A stretch of 33,728 bases of DNA from Nocardiopsis salina YIM 90010. Lineage in GTDB: Bacteria; Actinomycetota; Actinomycetes; Streptosporangiales; Streptosporangiaceae. Within the stretch, counting starts at the first letter, position 1. Every line of letters begins with the position of its first letter. The stretch spans positions 17,826 through 51,553 of the forward strand of contig NZ_ANBF01000177.1 in the NCBI RefSeq assembly GCF_000341025.1. The letters run 5' to 3'. A program made the position numbers and the translations under genes. Below, in pieces: positions 17,964 through 26,152 of the stretch. The notes under the pieces were generated by a model, which had not been told where the DNA came from, searched no databases, and saw nothing but the letters and a program-made list of their open reading frames with translations.

Positions 17964-18218
17964 TCAGACCTGGTCCGGCACGAGACCACGGATGCGCTCG
18001 TGCACGGCCCGCAGCGTCGTGGTGTCGTCGATGTCGGCGAAGAGCGACTCGTCGGCAGGAATGTGCGGATAGTCGTTCTGGAACCCGTACAACCATTCCA
18101 TCAGGTCGAGCGAGTCGACGTCCGTGATGTGCTGGATCGGGTGGTCTGGGTCAATTTTCTCCGCTCCCGAAACTGCAGCGAGTTGTCCGGCCAGTTCCTC
18201 GACCGTGGGAATCAACAT
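17964..18218 (-). CDS. Acyl carrier protein
   Basis: An 84-residue acidic four-helix carrier protein. The phosphopantetheine-attachment Ser36 is in TDVDSLDLMEWLYG, the canonical DSL motif at the start of helix II. ATG 18218 was chosen because the family's length starts there; the frame runs open upstream without similarity. A GGAGAGAGG element precedes it. First gene of the ACP-KASIII-reductase operon, divergent from the methyltransferase gene across a 168 bp region rich in inverted repeats. Confidence 0.88.
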   Translation of the reverse strand: MLIPTVEELAGQLAAVSGAEKIDPDHPIQHITDVDSLDLMEWLYGFQNDYPHIPADESLFADIDDTTTLRAVHERIRGLVPDQV

Positions 18219-18240
18219 GGATCGGATCCTCTCTCCGGGG

Positions 18241-18283
18241 GCTTGCGTATTCCGTGAAGCATGGAACCCCCGAGCACGCAAGC
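18241..18283. repeat. Inverted repeat GCTTGCGT-N27-ACGCAAGC in divergent promoter region
   Basis: Perfect 8 bp arms at 18241-18248 and 18276-18283, between the divergent ACP and methyltransferase genes. A second inverted repeat follows 2 bp later. Candidate operator for the pathway regulator. Confidence 0.5.
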
Positions 18284-18285
18284 GC

Positions 18286-18328
18286 CGCGCAACAAGGGGT
18301 CCGCGATGTCTTGCACCTCTGTTGCGCG
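18286..18328. repeat. Inverted repeat CGCGCAACA-N25-TGTTGCGCG in divergent promoter region
   Basis: Perfect 9 bp arms at 18286-18294 and 18320-18328. Like the preceding repeat it contains TTGCG-type half-sites and covers exactly 43 bp, suggesting repeated binding sites of one regulator. Confidence 0.5.
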
Positions 18329-18386
18329 CGGGGACTTTGCTCGTTCCGGATGACTTTCTGAGCCTCGAGCGACGAAGGATGCGGGC

Positions 18387-19292
18387 ATGACGACGACTGC
18401 CTCGGAAAAGAGCACGGACAGCCCGGGGGCGGCCAACCCGGATGTCGACGCGATTCGGCACCACTACGAGGTCGGCAACGACTTCTACAGCCTCCTACTG
18501 GGCACGAGCATGATGTATTCCGGTGGTTACTGGGAACCGGGCGAGGACCTGGTGGAGGCCCTGGACCAGGCCCAGGAGCGCAAGCTCGACGCCTTCGCGC
18601 ACCTGGGCAGGGCGGCGAACGCCCGCCGTGTCCTGGACATCGGCTGCGGGTGGGGGGCGCTGCTCGACAGGCTCACCACCGTCCACAACGTCCAGCACGG
18701 TGTGGGGCTCACCCTGAGCCGGACGCAGGAGGAGTTCATCTCCGCGCTCGGCAACCCGCTGATCGAGACGCGGGTGGAGAGCTGGGCGGACCACACGACG
18801 GAGGAGCCCTACGACGCGGCGTTCTGCGTCAACTCGCTGGAGCACTTCGTGCACTCCAGCCTCCCTCCGCGTGAACGCACGAAGCAGTACCGGACCTTCT
18901 TCGGCCAGGTGCACTCCCTGCTGCGCCCGGGCGCGGGGTTCGTGCTGCACACCATGACGGCCGAGGCGCTGCCGATGAACCGGGCACTCCTGTCCGACCT
19001 GAAGTTCCTCCAGCGTTCGGAGTTCGAGGGCTGCCACATCCCGCACCTGCACGAGCTGGCGCTGGGCATGGAGGGGCTCTTCGACATCGTGGAGATCGTG
19101 AACGAGCGGGAGTCCTTCGCCATGGCGTGCCGCGCATGGCTGGAGCGCCTGGCGGCCGACCGCGAGCAGGCGGTCGCAGCCGAGGGCGAGGACGTGGTCG
19201 CCCGCTTCGAGCGCTACCTGGACATCTTCGCGTACACGCTCGAGGACCGGTTCTTCAACAACTTCCGCCTCACGCTCACGCGCCGCGCCTGA
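18387..19292 (+). CDS. SAM-dependent methyltransferase, cyclopropane-fatty-acid synthase family
   Basis: A 301-residue class I methyltransferase. The N-terminus IRHHYEVGNDFYSLLLGTSMMYSGGYW is the diagnostic CFA/mycolic-acid-modifying (MmaA-like) block (shown here as two parts: IRHHYEVGNDFY and MMYSGGYW). The SAM motif is VLDIGCGWGALL. Family members methylate or cyclopropanate lipid chains, but several in secondary metabolism methylate small molecules. The extra CFA active-site residues for bicarbonate binding could not be verified. GAAGGA precedes ATG 18387. It heads a six-gene plus-strand operon; the next gene starts 10 bp after its stop. Confidence 0.85.
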   Translation: MTTTASEKSTDSPGAANPDVDAIRHHYEVGNDFYSLLLGTSMMYSGGYWEPGEDLVEALDQAQERKLDAFAHLGRAANARRVLDIGCGWGALLDRLTTVHNVQHGVGLTLSRTQEEFISALGNPLIETRVESWADHTTEEPYDAAFCVNSLEHFVHSSLPPRERTKQYRTFFGQVHSLLRPGAGFVLHTMTAEALPMNRALLSDLKFLQRSEFEGCHIPHLHELALGMEGLFDIVEIVNERESFAMACRAWLERLAADREQAVAAEGEDVVARFERYLDIFAYTLEDRFFNNFRLTLTRRA

Positions 19293-19302
19293 GGAGACAA
19301 AC

Positions 19303-20877
19303 ATGACCAGTGCCACCACGCCCGCTCACAGCAGCGGGGCGCACAGCACTTCCCCGCACCCGGGCGGCGACTCGGGCGGGGAACCCCGGCGGGACCTGCG
19401 TGTCGCCGTGATCGGCAGCGGGTTCTCCGGGCTCGGCATGGCCATCCGCCTGCTCGGCCAGGGGATCGACGACTTCCTCGTCTTCGAGCGCGAGAACGAG
19501 GTGGGGGGCACCTGGCGCGACAACACCTACCCAGGGTGCCAGTGCGATGTCATGTCCCACCTGTACTCCTTCTCGTTCGCGCAGAACCCGGGGTGGAAGA
19601 GCACGTTCGGCCGGCAGCAGGAGCTCTTCGACTACCTGCGCGACGTCGCCGACCGGTTCGGTGTCCGGCCCTACGTGCGTTTCGGGCACGAACTGCTCGC
19701 GGCGCGTTGGGACGAGGGCATCCGCCGCTGGCACATCGAGACGTCCCAGGGCGAGTACACGGCCCAGGTACTCGTCACCGGCAGCGGGTACCTGAACGAA
19801 CCGGCGATCCCCGCTCTGCCCGGGCTGGACGGGTTCGAGGGCACCGTCTTCCACTCCTCCCGCTGGAACCACGAGCACGACCTGGAGGGGAGGAACGTCG
19901 CCGTCATCGGCACCGGAGCCTCCGCAATCCAGTTCGTCCCGCAGATCCAGCCGAGCGTGGGCCGGCTGGACCTGTACCAGCGCACCCCGCCGTGGATCGG
20001 CCCGAAGCCGGACAAGACCACCACCCCGCTGCAGTCGTGGCTCCTACACAACGTGCCCGGTTACCAGTCCTTCCGGCGCAACTTCAACATGTGGGGCCGG
20101 GAGATCCTGGCCTTCGTCATGGCCCGCCCGAAGGCCGCGGCAAAGATGCAAAAGATGGCCAGCGACCACCTCGAGAAGAGCGTGCCCGACCCGGAACTGC
20201 GCGCACGCCTGACCCCCGACTACGTCATGGCGTGCAAACGGTTGTTGTTCTCCAACAACTACTATCCCGCGATCCAGCAGCCCAACGTGGACCTGTTCAC
20301 CGACGGCATCGACCACGTGCGGCCCGACTCCATCGTGACCGCGGACGGCCGCGAACGCGAGATCGACACCATCATCCTGGGCACAGGCTTCACGGCCACC
20401 GACCAACCAATCGCCCGGCGGATCCACGGCCGCGACGGGGTCCGGCTGCGCGACGCGTGGAAGGACGAGGGCGTGTCCGCGCACCGCGGCACCACGGTCT
20501 CCGGGTTCCCCAACCTGTTCATGCTGCTCGGCCCCAACACCACGCTCGGCCACTCCTCCCAGGTGGTAATGATCGAGGCGCAGATCGCCTACGTGCTGGA
20601 TGCCCTCGCCCACATGGACCAGCGCGACCTGGACAGCGTCGAGGTCCGCCCTGAGGCCCAGGAAGCGTGGAACACCCGGCTGGCGAAGCGCCTCGACGGC
20701 ACCGTGTGGGACGCCGGCAACTGCAGGAGCTGGTACCTCGACGAGCACGGCCGCAATCCCTCCATCTGGCCCACCTACACGTGGCGGTTCCGCCGCGAGA
20801 CCAAGCGATTCGACCCCAGCGAATACCGGCTGGCCAGCACTGTGAACATCCCCCAAGCCGTTCACGGCCGTTCCTGA
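19303..20877 (+). CDS. Flavin-containing monooxygenase, Baeyer-Villiger type
   Basis: A 524-residue FAD/NADPH monooxygenase. The FAD-binding GSGFSG is at 38-43 after a ~30-residue disordered N-terminus, and a second dinucleotide motif is GTGASAI. Between them the BVMO fingerprint F-x-G-x3-H-x3-W is present as F178, G180, H184 and W188, but the last position is Asn189 instead of the usual Pro or Asp. It could insert oxygen next to a ketone or hydroxylate a heteroatom. GAGGAG precedes ATG 19303. It lies in the plus-strand operon; the alpha/beta hydrolase downstream could open an ester or lactone it makes (inference). Confidence 0.88.
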   Translation: MTSATTPAHSSGAHSTSPHPGGDSGGEPRRDLRVAVIGSGFSGLGMAIRLLGQGIDDFLVFERENEVGGTWRDNTYPGCQCDVMSHLYSFSFAQNPGWKSTFGRQQELFDYLRDVADRFGVRPYVRFGHELLAARWDEGIRRWHIETSQGEYTAQVLVTGSGYLNEPAIPALPGLDGFEGTVFHSSRWNHEHDLEGRNVAVIGTGASAIQFVPQIQPSVGRLDLYQRTPPWIGPKPDKTTTPLQSWLLHNVPGYQSFRRNFNMWGREILAFVMARPKAAAKMQKMASDHLEKSVPDPELRARLTPDYVMACKRLLFSNNYYPAIQQPNVDLFTDGIDHVRPDSIVTADGREREIDTIILGTGFTATDQPIARRIHGRDGVRLRDAWKDEGVSAHRGTTVSGFPNLFMLLGPNTTLGHSSQVVMIEAQIAYVLDALAHMDQRDLDSVEVRPEAQEAWNTRLAKRLDGTVWDAGNCRSWYLDEHGRNPSIWPTYTWRFRRETKRFDPSEYRLASTVNIPQAVHGRS

Positions 20878-20893
20878 AAGGCAACCACAACCG

Positions 20894-22372
20894 ATGAGCA
20901 ACACACTGTCACGACGCCAGGCGCTGAGGGGCGCGACCGCCTCCGTGCTCGTCGCCGGGTGGAGCATCTCCACCCAGTCCTGGGCCGTCGCCGGGACCAC
21001 CGACCCGGACCTCGTCGAGCTTCCGTCGCTGGACGGCACGCTCGAGACCGAGGCGGTGTCCGGCTTCGGGCACGACTTCGGCCGGATGGTGGACAGCGAC
21101 CCCTGGGCCGTTCTGCGCCCGGGCTCCGTCGACGACATCGTCAAGATGATCGACTACGCGCGCTCTAACGGCCTCCACATCGCCATGAACGGCCGTAGCG
21201 GCACGGGCGACGACCTCGAATCGCACTCGAGCTTCGGGCAGGCCCTGGTCCCCGGCGGCATCTCCATCGACGCCCGCGGCCTGTCCAGGATCATCAGCAT
21301 CGACTCCGATTCCGCGGTGGTCGAACCGGGGGTCACCTGGGCCACGCTCACCGAAGCGGCCCTGGAAGTCGGTGCGACGCCCCCCGCCCTGACCGACTAC
21401 CTGCACCTGTCGATCGGCGGCACCCTGAGCATCGGCGGCGTCGGGAGCACCGTGCACCGCTACGGCTTCCAGGTCGACACGGTCACCTCGGTCGACGTGG
21501 TCACGGGCGAGGGCGAGCTGGTGACAGCATCCCCCACGCAGAGCAGCGACCTGTTCGAGGCCGTACTCAGCGGCGGCGGCCAGTGCGGCGTTATCGTCCG
21601 GGCTACAGTCGACCTCGTGCCGGCGCCCGATGAGGTCCTCGTCTGCAGCCTCGTCTACGACGACCTGGACGTCTACATGGCCGACCAGGAGAAAGCCCTG
21701 GAGGAGGGCCGGTTCGACGCCCAGGCGGGCGAAGCCGGGCCTTCCCCGGACGGCTCGGGCTGGGTGTACAAGCTCGAAGGCATCGCCTTCCACCCGGCCG
21801 GTTCACCGCCCGACCAGGACGAACTCCTGAGCGGCTTCAACGACGACCGCTCCTCCGCCGAGATCGTCGGAATGCCCTACCGCGACTACGCGTTCCGGTT
21901 GGACGCCTTCGAGTCGGAGCTGAAGGAGGGCGGTTTCTGGACCCAGCCCAAGCCGTGGCTGAGCATGTTCATGCCAGCCTCCAGCACGAAGCAGTTCCTG
22001 GAGGAGGCGCTGGCGGACCTGACCCAGGACGACCTCGGCGCCGGCTTCCTGCTCTGCTACCCGTACCACACCGGCAAGTCCACCCGTCCGCTGGTCATGC
22101 AGCCGGGCGAACCGGTGGGCTACCTCTTCGACCTGCTCCGATTCCCCGCGCCCGATGGCCCTGACAGCGGCAGGATGCTCGAGCAGAACCGCCGCTTGCA
22201 CGACCGTGGTGTCGAACTGGGGGGCAAGCGCTACCTGGTGGGCGCCGTCCCCGAGATGACCGTGGAGGACTGGCAGGAGCACTTCGGCAACCGGTGGACC
22301 ACCTTCCGTGAGCAGAAGGAGCGCCACGACCCCGACGGGATCCTGACCCCCGGACAGGCCTTCTTCGGCTGA
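20894..22372 (+). CDS. Tat-exported FAD-linked oxidase, cytokinin-dehydrogenase-like
   Basis: A 492-residue vanillyl-alcohol-oxidase-family flavoprotein. The N-terminus SRRQALRG followed by a hydrophobic stretch and SWA-VAG is a Tat signal, so a late step outside the membrane is expected. The FAD domain has RPGSVDDIVKMIDYAR, VVEPGVTWATLTEA and SIGGTLSIGGVG. His111 (ESHSSFGQA) lines up with the covalent-FAD His of the GHSxxGQA motif, after an insertion of about 8 residues in the preceding loop. The C-terminus DPDGILTPGQAFFG matches the cytokinin-dehydrogenase ending. Substrate is probably an amine or an alcohol; real cytokinin activity is not implied. The ribosome-binding site (GAAAGG) is weak and 12 nt away. 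Confidence 0.85.
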   Translation: MSNTLSRRQALRGATASVLVAGWSISTQSWAVAGTTDPDLVELPSLDGTLETEAVSGFGHDFGRMVDSDPWAVLRPGSVDDIVKMIDYARSNGLHIAMNGRSGTGDDLESHSSFGQALVPGGISIDARGLSRIISIDSDSAVVEPGVTWATLTEAALEVGATPPALTDYLHLSIGGTLSIGGVGSTVHRYGFQVDTVTSVDVVTGEGELVTASPTQSSDLFEAVLSGGGQCGVIVRATVDLVPAPDEVLVCSLVYDDLDVYMADQEKALEEGRFDAQAGEAGPSPDGSGWVYKLEGIAFHPAGSPPDQDELLSGFNDDRSSAEIVGMPYRDYAFRLDAFESELKEGGFWTQPKPWLSMFMPASSTKQFLEEALADLTQDDLGAGFLLCYPYHTGKSTRPLVMQPGEPVGYLFDLLRFPAPDGPDSGRMLEQNRRLHDRGVELGGKRYLVGAVPEMTVEDWQEHFGNRWTTFREQKERHDPDGILTPGQAFFG

Positions 22373-22377
22373 GGCCA

Positions 22378-22392
22378 GGGGCGCAGCGCCCC
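22378..22392 (+). promoter_or_regulatory. Short GC hairpin after the FAD oxidase gene
   Basis: GGGGCG-CAG-CGCCCC, a 6 bp stem with a 3-nt loop directly after the stop codon, without a T run. It may lower expression of the downstream part of the operon or stabilise the upstream mRNA. Confidence 0.3.
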
Positions 22393-22482
22393 GGACGCCC
22401 CGACCCCGCGTCCGAGAGACGGCCGGTGCTGCGCCCCTTCTTCCCGTCTCGTTTCCACCGCTGTTGCCCAGGGAGGATCAGT

Positions 22483-22977
22483 TTGAAGAACTACGACCTC
22501 ATCGACGAAGCAGTGATCGACGCCGACCACGATACCGTCTGGGACTCGCTCATCGAGGAGCTGCGCGGCGCCGGCCGGTGGTGGGTGCCGCACAACACCT
22601 TCGCGCCCCTCTCCGGATCGCCGGACCGGGTGGGCGGCACGGTGCGGGTGACGGTGCACCTGCGCGGCGCGGACCGCACCGGGCCGACACTGAAGTTCGT
22701 CTCCCGGACGCTGGTCTGCGAACCCGGCCGGCTGCTCGGTGTGGAGTACGTCCACGGCGTCTTCCGGGGCCCCAGCGAGTTCGTGCTGGACCCGCTGGAC
22801 GGCGGACGCAGGACTCGGCTCGGTATGCACTTCCGTGCGCGGCCGCACGGCTGGCTGAAGCCGCTGGCGCGGATGGCCCCGATTGACGTCGAACACTCCC
22901 GGGCCACGCGTGCGGCCTTCTCCTCGCTGGCACGGATCCTCTCCGAGGATCACGCGCTCCCCGGGGGTGGACGGTGA
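22483..22977 (+). CDS. SRPBCC (START/polyketide cyclase-like) family protein
   Basis: A 164-residue helix-grip protein. The N-terminus (KNYDLIDEAVIDADHDTVWD) and the long C-terminal amphipathic helix are typical of SRPBCC proteins, which hold a hydrophobic ligand and act as cyclases, aromatases or hydratases in polyketide pathways. Two Trp (RWW) line the early cavity. The TTG at 22483 was chosen because GGGAGGA (22471-22477) lies at good spacing and similarity begins there; an in-frame ATG at 22426 has no ribosome-binding site. Its stop overlaps the start of the hydrolase gene (GTGA). The reaction is unknown. Confidence 0.75.
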   Translation: MKNYDLIDEAVIDADHDTVWDSLIEELRGAGRWWVPHNTFAPLSGSPDRVGGTVRVTVHLRGADRTGPTLKFVSRTLVCEPGRLLGVEYVHGVFRGPSEFVLDPLDGGRRTRLGMHFRARPHGWLKPLARMAPIDVEHSRATRAAFSSLARILSEDHALPGGGR

Positions 22978-23855
22978 GCGCACCGACCATAGGGGCCACC
23001 GCCGAGACGATCGTCCGGACCGACGACGGTGCCCGGATCGCCGTCACCGACCTCACTCCCCTGGCCCCAGCCCCCGACGGCACGGGTGCGGCCACCGTCG
23101 TACTGGCCCACGGCTGGGCGGCGAGCCGCCGTGTGTGGGGGACGGTCGCCGACAGGCTGCTCCGTTCCGGTCACCGGGTGGTGCTCTACGACCAACGCGG
23201 CCACGGCTTCTCCGAACCGGGCAGCGATCCGATCGGTGTCGAACGGCTCGGCCGGGACCTGACGGCTGTACTGGAGGCCATGGACGCCGTGGACGCGATC
23301 GCCGTCGCGCACTCGGGCGGAGGGTTCGCCGCCCTGGCCCACGCCACGGCCGCCCCGGAGGCCGCCGCGCGGCGCCTGGGCGGATTGGTCCTGGTCAACA
23401 GCGCCGCCCACGGCGCGGGCAACGGTGACGGCGAGGTCCGCATGATGGGCAGCCGCCTGTTCTCCCGTGCGCTGGCCGCGCCCCGGCTCGGTCGGCGCCT
23501 GCTCCGGCACACCATGGGCCGCCGAGCCGACCCGCGCGCACTGGAGGTCAACCGGCAGATGTTCGCTGCCACCCCGGCCCGGGTGCGGGCCGACTGCTTC
23601 GGGTGCTCGGGCGGCATGGACCTGCGGGGTGCCCTGCCTTCGGTGATCCTCCCGACGACGGTCCTGGCCGGTTCCGAAGACCGTGTGATCTCCCCGGACC
23701 TGGGCCGGACGATCGCCGAGACACTGCCCCGGGCCCGATTCGAATCGGTGCCCGGTACGGGCCACATGCTGCCCTTGGAGGCGCCGGTCCGGGTTGCTGG
23801 CGCTGTGCGCGAACTGGCGTCGGAGGTCTTCGGCCTTAGGGCCCCCGCGAGGTGA
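22974..23855 (+). CDS. Alpha/beta hydrolase
   Basis: A 293-residue alpha/beta hydrolase with oxyanion-hole HGWAASRRVW, YDQRGHGFSEPG, nucleophile Ser114 (VAHSGGG), Asp236 (AGSEDRV) and His264 (GTGHMLPLE): a full catalytic triad. The AHSGGG elbow differs from the usual GHSMGG. Substrate could be an ester, thioester or lactone. The GTG start overlaps the previous stop (GTGA) and its own stop overlaps the next start (GTGA), so three genes are translationally coupled. Confidence 0.85.
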   Translation: MSAPTIGATAETIVRTDDGARIAVTDLTPLAPAPDGTGAATVVLAHGWAASRRVWGTVADRLLRSGHRVVLYDQRGHGFSEPGSDPIGVERLGRDLTAVLEAMDAVDAIAVAHSGGGFAALAHATAAPEAAARRLGGLVLVNSAAHGAGNGDGEVRMMGSRLFSRALAAPRLGRRLLRHTMGRRADPRALEVNRQMFAATPARVRADCFGCSGGMDLRGALPSVILPTTVLAGSEDRVISPDLGRTIAETLPRARFESVPGTGHMLPLEAPVRVAGAVRELASEVFGLRAPAR

Positions 23856-24526
23856 TCCGGGATCTGTTGCCGGGTTTCGCGGCCTCCGCCGAGGCCTTCG
23901 ACGACGGCGCGCACGCCCCGTTGTTCCCCGAGGAGGAGACGCTCATGGCGGGGCGGCAGCCCCGGCGGCGGCGCCAGTTCGCGACGTCCCGCGCGTGCGC
24001 GCGGCGGGCGCTGTCCGACCTCGGGGTGCAGTCCGCGCCGATCCTCCCCGGCCGCCACGGCGAACCCCGTTGGCCGGCCGGGGTGGTCGGCAGCATCACG
24101 CACTGCGACGGTTACCGGGCCGCGGTGGTGGCCCGGTCCGGGGAGGCAGCGGCGGTGGGGATCGACGCCGAGCCCGGGCTCCCTCTTCCGGAGGGCGTCC
24201 GGTCCCTTGTCGCCTCGCCCCGGGAAGCTGCGTCCCTCGCCCGCCTCGGGGCGAGGGAGCCCCGCGTCCCCTGGGACCGGCTGCTGTTCTCCGCCAAAGA
24301 GGCGGCCTACAAGGCCTGGTTCCCGCAGGCGCGCCGGTGGTGCGCTCTGCGCGACGTCTCCGTGCAGCTCGGCGCCGGAGGTACCTTCACCGCGGTGCCG
24401 CCGACCCTCTGCCCGGAGGGTGCCGGGTACGAGGGCCGGTGGCTGCTGCACGCGGGCCTGCTCGTCACGGCGGTCCTGTGTCCGGCCGATGCGCCCGGCC
24501 TGCCGCCCGAGACCGTCATTGACTGA
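23852..24526 (+). CDS. 4'-phosphopantetheinyl transferase, EntD/Sfp type
   Basis: A 224-residue transferase that loads phosphopantetheine from CoA onto carrier proteins. Motifs are GSITHCDGYRAAVVA (80-94), GIDAEP with metal-binding D105 and E107, and FSAKEAAYKAW with K149, E150 and K154. These are the hallmarks of the EntD subclass. It probably activates the two carrier proteins of this cluster. GTG 23852 overlaps the hydrolase stop. The 3' end overlaps the convergent AraC gene by 11 bp. Confidence 0.92.
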   Translation: MIRDLLPGFAASAEAFDDGAHAPLFPEEETLMAGRQPRRRRQFATSRACARRALSDLGVQSAPILPGRHGEPRWPAGVVGSITHCDGYRAAVVARSGEAAAVGIDAEPGLPLPEGVRSLVASPREAASLARLGAREPRVPWDRLLFSAKEAAYKAWFPQARRWCALRDVSVQLGAGGTFTAVPPTLCPEGAGYEGRWLLHAGLLVTAVLCPADAPGLPPETVID

Positions 24527-25514
24527 GCACCAGGGTGTAGGGGGCGGTGACGGGCGGCAGGGACGGGCGCGTGTCCGCGCCCCCGGTGCGGTACTCCTGC
24601 GGGCTCATCCCGTAGAGCCGTTTGAACGCCGTGCTGAACGCAAAAGCACTGCCGTAGCCGACCTTTCGGGACACCGAATTCACGGTGGCGTCCGGTTCCC
24701 GCATCAGGTCGGCGGCGAGCGTCAGTCTCCAACTCGTGAGGTAGGCCATCGGCGGTTGTTCCACCAGCGTGTTGAACCGGCGGGCGAGTCCGGCACGGGA
24801 GACGCCGACCTCTGCGGCGAGCGTCGCCACCGTCCACGGGCGGGCAGGCTCCTCGTGGATGAGCTCCAGCGCGGGCCCGACCACGTCGTCGGTGCGTGCC
24901 CGATACCACGCTGGGGACTCGGGGCCTCCGGAGGCCAACCAGTTCCGCAGCACGTTTACCAGCAAGAGATCGAGGAGCCGGTCGAGCATGAGTTCCTGGC
25001 CGAGGTCCTCCTTGTCGATCTCCTCCGTGAGCATCGCGACCAGGGCGTCGCTGCCGCCGGTGCCGACGGGTTGGACCAACAGCTCCGGCATGGAGACCAG
25101 GAGGTGGCGTCCGATCTCAAGGGAGGCCTGGTACGTGCCGCTGAGGATCACGGTGGAGCCGTCGCCGATGTCCTCGCCCCAGGTCCGCAGGCCCAGCGAC
25201 ATCTGTTCGGTGACGTCCGCCCCCGCGCTGGTGGTGCAGCGCTGTTCCGGTCCCACGGTGATCTGTTCGGGTGTGTCCGGGGTATCGGCGAGCGTGTACG
25301 GCTCCGGGCCCCGGATCGCCGCGACGTCGCCCGGAATGAGGTGTGTGGGGGTGCCATGGGCGGTCATCAACCAGGCCTCCCCGCGCACGACGGTCACCAC
25401 GGACACCGGAGCTCTGTCCTCGATCCTCAGGGACCACGGTGGATTGAAGACCGAACGGAGAAGAAAGGCACCGCGAGCTTTCGGGCCTTCCAGAAGATCT
25501 GTCAGCGCATTCAT
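24516..25514 (-). CDS. AraC-family transcriptional regulator with cupin sensor
   Basis: A 332-residue regulator. Residues ~1-190 form a cupin-like effector domain (the cupin_6 type of RCS-like AraC members). The C-terminal ~105 residues contain two helix-turn-helix motifs: TVATLAAEVGVSRAGLARRF and VSRKVGYGSAFAFSTAFKR, ending GMSPQEYR. Being the only regulator visible in the cluster, it probably controls the operons (inference). A perfect TATAAT lies only 6 nt before the ATG, which predicts a leaderless mRNA. The promoter is divergent from the DUF1772 gene. Confidence 0.9.
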   Translation of the reverse strand: MNALTDLLEGPKARGAFLLRSVFNPPWSLRIEDRAPVSVVTVVRGEAWLMTAHGTPTHLIPGDVAAIRGPEPYTLADTPDTPEQITVGPEQRCTTSAGADVTEQMSLGLRTWGEDIGDGSTVILSGTYQASLEIGRHLLVSMPELLVQPVGTGGSDALVAMLTEEIDKEDLGQELMLDRLLDLLLVNVLRNWLASGGPESPAWYRARTDDVVGPALELIHEEPARPWTVATLAAEVGVSRAGLARRFNTLVEQPPMAYLTSWRLTLAADLMREPDATVNSVSRKVGYGSAFAFSTAFKRLYGMSPQEYRTGGADTRPSLPPVTAPYTLVLSQ

Positions 25515-25539
25515 GCACCCATTATAGACTGCGGGTGCA
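25514..25539 (-). promoter_or_regulatory. AraC-gene promoter overlapped by inverted repeat; leaderless start
   Basis: On the minus strand, TATAAT (25526-25521) is followed by GGGTGC and the ATG, so the transcript should begin at or next to the start codon. The -35 region is weak. The perfect inverted repeat TGCACCC (25514-25520) and GGGTGCA (25533-25539) straddles the -10 box and the start codon: a candidate autoregulatory operator that may also affect the plus-strand gene. Confidence 0.5.
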
Positions 25540-25592
25540 GATTTTCCACCTTTTCATGAGCAAACAGGACACGGAACGAGAGGGCGGTGGGC

Positions 25593-26075
25593 ATGGAGAC
25601 ACTGCGAATTTTGTCCCTGGCATTGGCGACCACGACGACAGGCCTGGTGGCGGGCCTGTTCTATGCGTATTCCTGCTCGGTGATGCTCGCACTGCGGCAG
25701 GTCGGGGACCGGACGTTCATCGACGTGATGCAGCGGATCAACACGGCGATCCTCAACGGGTGGTTCGCGCTGGGGTTCGGCGGTGCCCTGCTGTCGACGG
25801 CACTGGCTGCGGGCCTCCACCTGGGTGACGATCGTCCCGTCCTCGTCCGGATCCTGTCCGCACTGGCCCTGTACGTGGCGATGGTGTTCGTGACTAGGGC
25901 GTTCAACATCAGGTTGAACAACGAGCTGGCCGAGGCCGGCCCTGCCGACCGGATCGCTCGGCCCGACGCCGTGCGCCGAAGCTTCGAGGGCCCCTGGGTC
26001 AGGTGGAACATCGTGCGCACGCTGTTGTCCACCGGGGCACTGATCTGCCTCGTGTACGCGCTGCTGCTGTACTGA
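25593..26075 (+). CDS. DUF1772 (anthrone-oxygenase-like) membrane protein
   Basis: A 160-residue protein with four predicted membrane segments (about 4-27, 52-74, 86-104 and 137-157) and GLVAGLFYAYSCSVMLALR near the N-terminus, typical of the DUF1772 family. Some fungal and bacterial members are linked to anthrone oxidation; others are uncharacterised. ATG 25593 has GAGAGGG at 8 nt; the GTG at 25587 would have only 2 nt. It is a single-gene plus-strand unit between two minus-strand genes, divergent from the AraC gene and perhaps controlled by it. Confidence 0.78.
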   Translation: METLRILSLALATTTTGLVAGLFYAYSCSVMLALRQVGDRTFIDVMQRINTAILNGWFALGFGGALLSTALAAGLHLGDDRPVLVRILSALALYVAMVFVTRAFNIRLNNELAEAGPADRIARPDAVRRSFEGPWVRWNIVRTLLSTGALICLVYALLLY

Positions 26076-26152
26076 GGCGTTCGGGCGCGCCGGCCGAACG
26101 TCGGCACGCCCGAAAACCCCGAAAACCCACCGGAGAAGACACTTCTCTCGGC

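Noticed and set aside
20894-22372. True cytokinin dehydrogenase
   Set aside because: Only the fold and C-terminal motif agree; export signal, insertion before His111 and cluster context point to another substrate.
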